The notes under the pieces are model-generated. The model did no database searches, was not told the DNA's origin, and worked only from the letters and a program-made list of their open reading frames with translations. DNA of 64,000 nucleotides from Acidobacteriota bacterium (GTDB lineage Bacteria; Acidobacteriota; Vicinamibacteria; Vicinamibacterales; 2-12-FULL-66-21). Location of the stretch: the NCBI GenBank assembly GCA_003222675.1, contig QHWT01000043.1:124001-188000 (forward strand), read 5' to 3'. Position numbers and translations under genes: made by a program. This document shows, one piece after another, positions 55,967 to 62,386 of the stretch (the stretch's first letter is position 1; each line of letters opens with the position of its first letter).

Positions 55967-56891
55967 GGCGATCCCTTTCGCTTGTCGGGAAAAACGCCAT
56001 GATTCTATCACCTCCGCGCCACGCCGTCTCAGCCGCCCCGTTCTGGCGCTTGTCGTGGCAGTTGTGTCCTGGATGGCGATCTTGGCGGCGGGCGCCGGAC
56101 AGTTTTCGTCGGGGGTCAGCGTCGTCGAGGTCTACGCGGCGGTCGTGGACCACGATGGCCGGCCCGTGACCGGCCTGAATCGCGAGGACTTCACGGTGCT
56201 CGAGGACGGCCGTCCCCAGATGCTGAGCGCGTTTGCGGAAGGGGACTTCCCTCTTTCGGTCGCGGTCGCCGTGGATCACAGCTTCAGCATGGCGGGCCGC
56301 GAGCTGACGAGCGCGCGCGACGCGGCGCGCACGTTCCTGTCGTCGCTCCGATCCGACGATCAGGCGATGATCGTCGCGGTGGGATCGGAGATTGAGACCG
56401 TCGCACCGTTGTCGTCCGATCGGCACGCGCAACAGCGCGCGATTGCCGGCCTGGAGCCGTGGGGCACGACCGGGCTGCACGATGCCATCATTGCCTCAAT
56501 CGACGCCATTCAATCCGCGAAGGGTCGCCGCGCGCTCGTCCTGCTCTCGGACGGCACCGATCGATACAGCAACGCGTCGGCATCCGACGCGCTGTCGCGC
56601 GCGCGCAACGCCGACGTGATGATCTATCCGGTCGCGCTCGGGCACACGCGGCCCGCGCTCTTCGCGGAGCTCGCGACGCTGACCGGCGGACGCTCGTTCC
56701 AGCCGCGCGACGCGAAGCAGATCACCGATACGATGCAGACGATCGCCAACGAGCTGCGGCACCAGTACCTGCTCGGCTACACGCCGTCGCGGCCGATCGT
56801 CGCCGGCGAGGAGCAGTGGCGGTCAATCACCGTGCGCGCCCGTCGATCCGACGTCACCGTTCGCGCGCGCGATGGTTACCTCACGAAATGA
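55965..56891 (+). CDS. VWFA-domain protein (acidobacterial type)
   Basis: The 308-residue product has a hydrophobic N-terminal segment ([20 protein letters not shown]), a beta-sandwich segment ([32 protein letters not shown]) and a von Willebrand A domain with an intact metal-ion site (VAVDHSFSM as D-x-S-x-[11 protein letters not shown]) and [10 protein letters not shown] near the end. Such proteins are exported and abundant in Acidobacteria; partners are unknown. The start is uncertain: ATG 55965 shares bases with the divergent tatA start and lacks a ribosome-binding site. Confidence 0.85.
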   Translation: MAIPFACREKRHDSITSAPRRLSRPVLALVVAVVSWMAILAAGAGQFSSGVSVVEVYAAVVDHDGRPVTGLNREDFTVLEDGRPQMLSAFAEGDFPLSVAVAVDHSFSMAGRELTSARDAARTFLSSLRSDDQAMIVAVGSEIETVAPLSSDRHAQQRAIAGLEPWGTTGLHDAIIASIDAIQSAKGRRALVLLSDGTDRYSNASASDALSRARNADVMIYPVALGHTRPALFAELATLTGGRSFQPRDAKQITDTMQTIANELRHQYLLGYTPSRPIVAGEEQWRSITVRARRSDVTVRARDGYLTK

Positions 56892-57358
56892 CCGGGCGCA
56901 TCGTCTCGATCAACATCTCCGGCGGCGGCGTGCCGAAACGTGCCGTCGAGGAGGCCGACGTGAGATCGCTCGGGATTGTCGGCGACGTGCAGCGCAACCG
57001 GCAGTACCACGGTGGTCCCGATCGGGCGCTGTGCCTCTACTCGATGGATTGGATCGATGCGCTTCGCGCTGAAGGACATCCGATTGCGCCCGGCACTACC
57101 GGCGAGAACGTGACCGTCCACGGAGTCGATTGGGCGCTGCTCGTACCCGGCATCGGCCTGCATCTCGGAGCGGTCCATGTCGAGGTCACCGGCTTTGCAA
57201 GCCCGTGCTACAAGATTCAATCCTCATTTCTCGATAGCGACAGCAGACGCATCGATCAGCGCCGCCATCCGGGATGGAGCCGTGTCTACTGCCGGGTCCT
57301 CAGGCCTGGTCCGCTTCGACAAGGCGATGTCGTTGTGATCGAACCAGCTTCATCATGA
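56888..57358 (+). CDS. MOSC-domain protein
   Basis: The ATG at 56888 overlaps the VWA gene stop (ATGA). The 156 residues form a stand-alone MOSC domain (GRIVSINISGGGVPKRAVEE, GDVQRNRQYHGGPDRALCLY, GTTGENVTVHG) including the conserved Cys near the end (FASPCYKIQ). MOSC domains bind molybdenum cofactor and carry sulfur to or from metal centres, as in YiiM-like reductases. The 3' end overlaps the FAD oxidoreductase gene on the other strand by 59 bases. Confidence 0.92.
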   Translation: MTGRIVSINISGGGVPKRAVEEADVRSLGIVGDVQRNRQYHGGPDRALCLYSMDWIDALRAEGHPIAPGTTGENVTVHGVDWALLVPGIGLHLGAVHVEVTGFASPCYKIQSSFLDSDSRRIDQRRHPGWSRVYCRVLRPGPLRQGDVVVIEPASS

Positions 57359-58469
57359 GGCCGAACTCCAGCGTTCCGAGCAGCCGTCGTTTGAGCCCCG
57401 CGTAGGCCTGCCGGCCGGCGATTAAATCGATCATCACCGCGCGGATCGCGGCGCTCTGGTTCAGCGCTTCGATCAGGAGCCGCGTGAACCTGGGACGGAA
57501 GAACGCCGCCTTCAGCTCCGTGGCACGGCGGAGCTCCGCGTGCACCTCGTCGCGAATCGACGCCGCATAGACGCGCGCAGGATCGTGCCCTCTGAGCGCG
57601 CTTGCTGCCAGTGTTCCGGAACGCATCGCAAAGAAGATCCCCTCGCGCGTGATCGGATCGACCAGTCCGGCCGCATCCCCGAGCAGCATCCAGTTCGCAC
57701 CGCCAGGTTTCTCTCGATCCAGAGCCTGCGCGGAAAGCGACGGGATGGGCCACGCGTAACGCCGGCGTGGACGATCGGCCGCCGGCCCGTAGGTCCTCAG
57801 CCACCGATCGGTGACGTGATGGAGAGCGGCTGTCGATGTCTCGGTCGCCTGCGCGCACGTGCCGACCGCCAGATGATCGGGGCGTGGAAAGGACCAGAGG
57901 TAGCCGCGTGGATCATCGACGAAGCGGACCACGACCTCGCTGCTGACGACCCCATCGACGAACGCGCCCGCGGCAATCGACAACTGATCGCGGTCGAACG
58001 GCCGGAAGACGCGCTTCCGCACAATACCGGACGGGCCGTCGGCGCCGAGCAGCCAACGCGCGCGCAGCGGACCTGACGTGGAATCGATCGTCCAGGATCC
58101 GTCCGATCGGTCAATCGCCCGCGCGCGCGCGGCAACGAGATCAGCGCCCGCCGCGACCGCCTGGCGGAGCAGCGCCGCGTCGAACGAGGCGCGCGGAAAA
58201 ACCATGAGCGCGTCGGCTGACGAAATTGTCACGTGCGCGCGATTTCCGTCAGTCTCGAAGGTGGCCGAGCGGATGGCGCACCCGTCCGGGCACGGAGCCT
58301 CGCGTCCCAGGAGCTCCAGTGCCCGCGCCGTGACGCCGCCGCCGCAGCTTTTTTCGCGCGGATGGCTCCCGTCGATCATCGCCACGCGCGCACCCGCGCG
58401 CGCGAGGTCGCGCGCCGCTATCGTTCCCGCCGGTCCCGCGCCGACAATCGCGGCGTCATATATGGACAC
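57300..58469 (-). CDS. FAD-dependent oxidoreductase, geranylgeranyl-reductase type
   Basis: The start GTG 58469 places the FAD-binding motif at once (VSIYDAAIVGAGPAGTIAAR). The 389-residue protein shows DGSHPREKSCGGGVTARALE, with the C-G-G-G signature of geranylgeranyl reductases. The second FAD motif follows (LGADGPSGIVRKR, and WMLLGDAAGLVDPITREGIF), then a C-terminal helical part. Members reduce isoprenoid side chains or act on quinone and lipid substrates. The actual substrate here is not known. Confidence 0.9.
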   Translation of the reverse strand: MSIYDAAIVGAGPAGTIAARDLARAGARVAMIDGSHPREKSCGGGVTARALELLGREAPCPDGCAIRSATFETDGNRAHVTISSADALMVFPRASFDAALLRQAVAAGADLVAARARAIDRSDGSWTIDSTSGPLRARWLLGADGPSGIVRKRVFRPFDRDQLSIAAGAFVDGVVSSEVVVRFVDDPRGYLWSFPRPDHLAVGTCAQATETSTAALHHVTDRWLRTYGPAADRPRRRYAWPIPSLSAQALDREKPGGANWMLLGDAAGLVDPITREGIFFAMRSGTLAASALRGHDPARVYAASIRDEVHAELRRATELKAAFFRPRFTRLLIEALNQSAAIRAVMIDLIAGRQAYAGLKRRLLGTLEFGLMMKLVRSQRHRLVEADQA

Positions 58470-58503
58470 CGCGCTAGAATAGTTCACCAGCCGGCAGTCG
58501 GCA

Positions 58504-58977
58504 TTGATACCGTCAGCCATGACGGCGGCCGCGCGTGGGCTGCACGCGGAAGGCGTTCGGCGCGACCAGATCTCGGTCATCGCACGCAACCATGACGAAG
58601 AGGGCGCGCTCGCGCAGCAGCTTGGCGCCACGCCGGGTGCGGAGGTCGAAGAGTCGCGTCCGGCAGCTGTCGTCGGCGAGTTGAGCGGACTGCTCCTTGC
58701 CGCCATTGCATTCGTGCTGCCCGGCGTTGGACCGATCGTCGCTGCGGGGCCGCTGTCCGCGGGCCTTGGTGAAGCGGCGGGACATGCGGCCGGCGGTATC
58801 GCGTCCGCGCTCACCAACGCGGGGGTGCATCCGGATCGTGCGCGGTCCCTCGAGGCGGAAGTCGAGCGAGGGGCCATCCTGCTCGGTGTTCATGTGCCGG
58901 GTGATCCGGAGCGCGTGCGCGCGACGCTGACATCTTCCGGCGGACGCGACGTGCAGGTTGTCTCCTGGCGCGAGTAA
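58504..58977 (+). CDS. stress-type paralogue A with glycine-zipper membrane segment (157 aa)
   Basis: The frame starts at TTG 58504 or ATG 58519 (MTAAARGLHAEGVRRDQISV). It resembles the first half of the neighbouring protein at 59090 (VGVFQDVPWAKRGLEALARH), but the expected V-G-I-F-x-D strand at its start is absent; the bases just upstream (GCAGTCGGCATT) would encode A-V-G-I in another frame. The middle has a Gly/Ala-rich hydrophobic hairpin (LLLAAIAFVLPGVGPIVAAG). The C-terminus returns to a soluble fold (ILLGVHVPGDPERVRATLTS). Such proteins occur among general stress and manganese-associated families; function unknown. Confidence 0.65.
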   Translation: MIPSAMTAAARGLHAEGVRRDQISVIARNHDEEGALAQQLGATPGAEVEESRPAAVVGELSGLLLAAIAFVLPGVGPIVAAGPLSAGLGEAAGHAAGGIASALTNAGVHPDRARSLEAEVERGAILLGVHVPGDPERVRATLTSSGGRDVQVVSWRE

Positions 58978-59089
58978 TCTCATGGTGTTTCTGCTCGAAA
59001 TCACTATCGGCCACTCCGCTGTCGCGGCTGGACAGACCGCGGAGCGTCTGCGGTCGTGCGGTGCTGAATCAGCGCATACGGGCTACTAG

Positions 59090-59539
59090 ATGCGCGCGCG
59101 TTGCTTCACCGTCGGCGTGTTCCAGGACGTGCCGTGGGCGAAGCGTGGTCTCGAAGCACTCGCCCGACACGGGTTCCCAGCGGAATCCTTGACGGTCCTC
59201 GCGAAGGATTCACCCGACGTCCGGCTGCTGATCAGCACTCATCTGCGCGCGGATCCTGAAGTGCTCACGGTCGAGCGGCTGGGCGCGGTGGCCGCGCGAG
59301 GACCTCTCGTCGACACATTGCAGGGAAGCGACGGCGAGCTCGCGACCCGCGGTCTCTCGGGCACCATCGGACGCGCGGGCTTCCAGAGGCACGATGGCCA
59401 GATTTTCGAGCAATTGACCGCGCGGGGGGGCGTTCTCGTTGCCATTCACAATGAGCCGCGGGCTGCTGATGCGTTGGCGGCGCTCCACGCGTACGGCGGA
59501 GGAAACGCGGCCATAGGCGCATGGACGGGACGCCTCTGA
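59090..59539 (+). CDS. stress-type paralogue B, soluble (149 aa)
   Basis: The ATG at 59090 gives a 149-residue protein starting CFTVGVFQDVPWAKRGLEAL, a ferredoxin-like fold start that pairs with GGVLVAIHNEPRAADALAAL at the end. The middle (RLGAVAARGPLVDTLQGSDG) replaces the membrane hairpin seen in its upstream neighbour. It is likely cytoplasmic. The two genes are probably an ancient duplication with one partner membrane-attached. Confidence 0.7.
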   Translation: MRARCFTVGVFQDVPWAKRGLEALARHGFPAESLTVLAKDSPDVRLLISTHLRADPEVLTVERLGAVAARGPLVDTLQGSDGELATRGLSGTIGRAGFQRHDGQIFEQLTARGGVLVAIHNEPRAADALAALHAYGGGNAAIGAWTGRL

Positions 59540-59570
59540 AAGACTTGAAAAGAGCCGGCGTCAATGGCAC

Positions 59571-59628
59571 ATGCTGAATGCTGACTGCCGAAAACATCGA
59601 AAGTTCGGCATTCGGCATTCGGCACTCG
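59571..59628. repeat. 7-base-period repeat array (TGCTGAA/TTCGGCA words)
   Basis: Heptamers TGCTGAA, TGCTGAC and TGCCGAA are followed by TTCGGCA three times in a row and CTCGTCA. It is intergenic, between the stress-type protein and the TonB gene. Confidence 0.75.
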
Positions 59629-59796
59629 TCAATCCGACTCAGGCGTCGAGAGCCTGTTGAAGGGTGCGGCTAAATACTGACGGCCCGCGTCCTAATAGGG
59701 GGACGGTTCAGCCTCACTTTTTCAGTTAACGCGGCGGTACCTTTAGCACCGTTATTGCAGTTCTTGATCGGGTCTGTGAAAATAGCAATTGTCGGC

Positions 59797-60678
59797 ATGC
59801 CCGAAGGCAATTACCAGGGCGCCAGCCCAAACGCTCACTTACTCATCGGCGAGATGCCGGCACCGGCTCAGTTGAAGAGCCAGTGGAGGGTCCTGACGGG
59901 CGGGTCCGCCTTACCGTTGATCGTGCTCGCGATCTGCGTGTACATCGCGCTGCGCGTCCCCGTGGTGCAGCAGACGCTCAATCGACAGCTCATCGACAAC
60001 TTTAATATCACGTGGCTCCAGGTGCCTGGGCCGGGTGGTGGCGGTGGCGGCGGCGGCAACAAGATGCCGGAGCCATCGCGCAAAGCGGAGCTACCGGGAA
60101 AGGACAAAGCGGTCATCCCTGTCACCAAGCCGCCGGAAGTGAAGCCGCTCGACAAACCGAAGGACGTCCCTCCGCCGCCGGTCCCCGCGCCAATGATTCC
60201 GGCGGAGTCCGTCACCGCCGGCGTTCAGAGCCTGCCGGGCGTCATCGCGAACATGCCGTCATCGGACACGCCGTCGCTCGGGAACGGCACCGGTACAGGA
60301 GCAGGCGGCGGACGTGGTAACGGCGTCGGCACCGGAGACGGCTCGGGCCTCGGCCCGGGATTCGGGAACGGCGTTGGCGGGGGTGAATATCACCCCGGAA
60401 ACGGCGTCACGACGCCGGAGCTGCTGCGCGAGGTCAAGCCGAATTACACCGGCGACGCAATGCGCGCGAAGCTGCAGGGCGTGGTGGAAATGGAAGCGGT
60501 CGTGATGCCGGACGGCTCTGTCGGCCGCGTGAAGATCACGCGCTCGCTCGACCGCGCGTTCGGTCTGGACGACGAGGCCATCAAGGCCGTGAAGCAGTGG
60601 CGCTTCCGTCCCGGCATGCTCAAAGGGCAGCCGGTCGCCGTGATCGTCAACGTCGAACTGACGTTTACCTTACGCTGA
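59797..60678 (+). CDS. TonB-like energy transducer
   Basis: The ATG at 59797 is used; a TTG at 59755 is an alternative. A membrane helix (LPLIVLAICVYIALRVPVVQ) is followed by a Gly/Pro/Lys-rich periplasmic linker with poly-Gly and PPPPVPAP segments, a second Gly/Asn-rich stretch (GNGTGTGAGGGRGNGVGTGD) and a C-terminal TonB domain (VVEMEAVVMPDGSVGRVKIT, AFGLDDEAIKAVKQWRFRPG). TonB couples inner membrane proton force to outer membrane receptors. ExbB and ExbD are not nearby. The long Gly-rich spacer is unusual but typical of acidobacterial TonB relatives. Confidence 0.88.
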   Translation: MPEGNYQGASPNAHLLIGEMPAPAQLKSQWRVLTGGSALPLIVLAICVYIALRVPVVQQTLNRQLIDNFNITWLQVPGPGGGGGGGGNKMPEPSRKAELPGKDKAVIPVTKPPEVKPLDKPKDVPPPPVPAPMIPAESVTAGVQSLPGVIANMPSSDTPSLGNGTGTGAGGGRGNGVGTGDGSGLGPGFGNGVGGGEYHPGNGVTTPELLREVKPNYTGDAMRAKLQGVVEMEAVVMPDGSVGRVKITRSLDRAFGLDDEAIKAVKQWRFRPGMLKGQPVAVIVNVELTFTLR

Positions 60679-60686
60679 TACCCGAA

Positions 60687-60761
60687 TCTCGTGGCTTCCG
60701 GCTTTCGCCGGAAGACCGAGCGCTCCAAAATCACTTCCGCCTGAACGCGGAAGCCACGAGA
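60687..60761. repeat. inverted repeat with 14-bp arms (TCTCGTGGCTTCCG)
   Basis: TCTCGTGGCTTCCG (60687-60700) is exactly reverse complemented at 60748-60761. Inside it a small hairpin CTTCCGGC/GCCGGAAG nests on the left arm, and GAGCGCTC occurs at 60718-60725 and again near 60769. It lies just after the TonB stop, so it may be a transcript-end structure or a dispersed palindromic repeat. Confidence 0.6.
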
Positions 60762-60798
60762 GTAGTGAGAGCGCTCAGGACTCACGGCTCATGCGCGC

Positions 60799-60832
60799 AG
60801 GCCGGCTGGATGACTCCTCCGGCCTTTTGCTT
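60799..60832 (+). terminator. rho-independent terminator candidate
   Basis: AGGCCGG (60799-60805) pairs with CCGGCCT (60819-60825) around a 13-base loop and is followed by TTTTGCTTT. It would end transcription from the TonB gene ahead of the glycosylase gene. Confidence 0.6.
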
Positions 60833-60912
60833 TGTACTTCTAGCCGTAATGCGAGCTTCGTGCACGGCGCTGTGCCGTCAGTCGATGGCGGGTCGTGGTA
60901 GGGACATAGCCG

Positions 60913-61527
60913 ATGCGGACCGACGGACTCTGGAAGGGAGACGACACGCTGGCGCGGTGCGCGTGGTGCCGCGGCTCGGACGAGTACGTGGCATATCACG
61001 ACACCGAATGGGGTTTTCCTGTCCGCGCCGATCGGCGATTGTTCGAGAAGATTTCGCTGGAGGGATTTCAGAGCGGTCTGAGCTGGCTGACGATCCTTCG
61101 CAAGCGGAGCAACTTCCGGCGCGCATTCGCTGACTTCGACATCCAACGCGTCGCGCGGTTCACGTCACGCGACGTCGCCCGCCTGCTGCAGGACGCCGGC
61201 ATCGTGCGTCACCGCGGGAAAATCGAGAGCACGATCAACAACGCGCAACGATGCGCCGATCTCGTCGACGAATTCAGCTCGCTCGCGAGTTACGTGTGGC
61301 GCTTCGAACCCGGGCCGCGCTCGCGCCCGACGAAGATCACGTGGGACGCGCTGAACGGAATCGCCGAGACGCCCGAGTCGCGCGCGCTCTCGAAGGACCT
61401 GCGCTCGCGCGGATGGACGTTCGTCGGCCCGACGACGATGTACGCGTTCATGCAGGCGATGGGCCTCGTGAACGACCACCTGCACGGCTGCGCGATCCGC
61501 AAGCGCGCACAAGCGGCACAGCGCTGA
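60913..61527 (+). CDS. tag: DNA-3-methyladenine glycosylase I
   Basis: The 204-residue product has the Tag hallmarks: RCAWCRGSDEYVAYHDTEWG near the start (zinc-ligand Cys, active-site Trp and Glu), FEKISLEGFQSGLSWLTILR, NFRRAFADFDIQRVARF and FVGPTTMYAFMQAMGLVNDH with HLHGC (zinc ligands His and Cys) at the end. It excises 3-methyladenine from alkylated DNA in base excision repair. The upstream gap contains a terminator, so it has its own promoter region. Confidence 0.95.
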   Translation: MRTDGLWKGDDTLARCAWCRGSDEYVAYHDTEWGFPVRADRRLFEKISLEGFQSGLSWLTILRKRSNFRRAFADFDIQRVARFTSRDVARLLQDAGIVRHRGKIESTINNAQRCADLVDEFSSLASYVWRFEPGPRSRPTKITWDALNGIAETPESRALSKDLRSRGWTFVGPTTMYAFMQAMGLVNDHLHGCAIRKRAQAAQR

Positions 61528-61575
61528 ACAGCGTCCCCCTTCGTCGGTCTCCCGTGCTACGATTCGCGGCGTTCC

Positions 61576-61636
61576 GGCGGCTCTGAAGAGCCGCCCTACG
61601 CGTACGTCCGCTGTAGGCCGGGTCTTCAGACCCGGC
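61576..61636. repeat. two palindromic repeats of the GTAGG-GCCGGGTCT family
   Basis: GGCGGCTCT-GA-AGAGCCGCC (61576-61595) and GCCGGGTCT-TC-AGACCCGGC (61617-61636), the latter preceded by TGTAG, stand in tandem between the tag gene and the next gene. They match the elements at 33872 and 49029 in length (9-bp arms, 2-base loop). Confidence 0.8.
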
Positions 61637-61652
61637 GGCATCAGGAGAAACT

Positions 61653-62114
61653 GTGACCGCGAGCACGGAAGTCCTCATCGGCGATCTGGATGCGCAGCAC
61701 GTCCTGATCCGGCCGCTGTTTCGCAGCCATCCGGACCTGTTCGAAGTCAAGGATGGCAACTGGATCGATTGCGAGCTTCAGATTGCGGCGGGGGGCTTCC
61801 GGGGCGGCTTTCGCGCCAATCTGAGGTCCGAAGAATTTCAGAGCTTCTCCGAGGAGATGGAAGACTTGAGCCGAACGCTCGAGGGGACGGCAACCTTTTC
61901 GAGCATGGACGGGCAAATCGCCTTTTCATTAATCGGCGATGGCAAGGGTGGTGTTCGTGTCACCGGCGAAGCGATCGACACCACAGGAAATGGAAATCGA
62001 CTGCAGTTCGCTTTTGGCATCGATCAGTCGCACGTGGCGCCAATCGGTCAATCCCTGCACGATCTGCTGGTCGCCTTTCCGGTCACCGGCGTGCCCGATG
62101 CCGAGCAGACCTGA
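61653..62114 (+). CDS. WapI-like immunity-family hypothetical protein (153 aa)
   Basis: The start GTG 61653 follows AGGAGA by 6 bases. The soluble 153-residue protein (LIRPLFRSHPDLFEVKDGNW, IDCELQIAAGGFRGGFRANL, EEFQSFSEEMEDLSRTLEGT) resembles the WapI/YxiG-type immunity fold of alternating strands: N-terminal beta sheet, a short helix, then three strands. No toxin gene is next to it. The assignment is by overall pattern and moderate. Confidence 0.55.
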   Translation: MTASTEVLIGDLDAQHVLIRPLFRSHPDLFEVKDGNWIDCELQIAAGGFRGGFRANLRSEEFQSFSEEMEDLSRTLEGTATFSSMDGQIAFSLIGDGKGGVRVTGEAIDTTGNGNRLQFAFGIDQSHVAPIGQSLHDLLVAFPVTGVPDAEQT

Positions 62115-62139
62115 AGCAGGCGTCCCGCGCCTCGACGAA

Positions 62140-62259
62140 TCACCTCAGGCACCATCGGCTGTGCTCGAACAGCTGATCGAGAGAGACGCACTCCTCGTCG
62201 TCGGTGCCGAGTATTCACTGGAGACCGGCGTCGTCGATTTCTTCGACGGCGTAGCGTAG
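62140..62259 (+). pseudogene. beta-carbonic anhydrase C-terminal fragment
   Basis: The last 39 codons before TAG 62257-62259 read SAVLEQLIERDALLVVGAEY and SLETGVVDFF. That is the closing helix and strand of beta-carbonic anhydrases (the usual text is L-x-V-V-G-A-x-Y-D-L-x-T-G-x-V). The rest of the gene, including the zinc-binding Cys and His residues, is missing. It appears to be a remnant left after a deletion behind the WapI-like gene. Confidence 0.6.
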
Positions 62260-62386
62260 AGCAGCTGACAGCGATGACAACCAAACACCTCTACCTGCTG
62301 CCGTTGTTCTTACGCGCGACAGTTGCGGCTCGATGCGCAACCGGCGCGTAGCGGACGCTCCGTCGCGTCGCCCGCGTGACGGAGCG

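Noticed and set aside
59629-59754. tRNA or riboswitch in the gap before tonB
   Set aside because: No cloverleaf or known aptamer pattern can be drawn; only a few weak promoter-like words are present.
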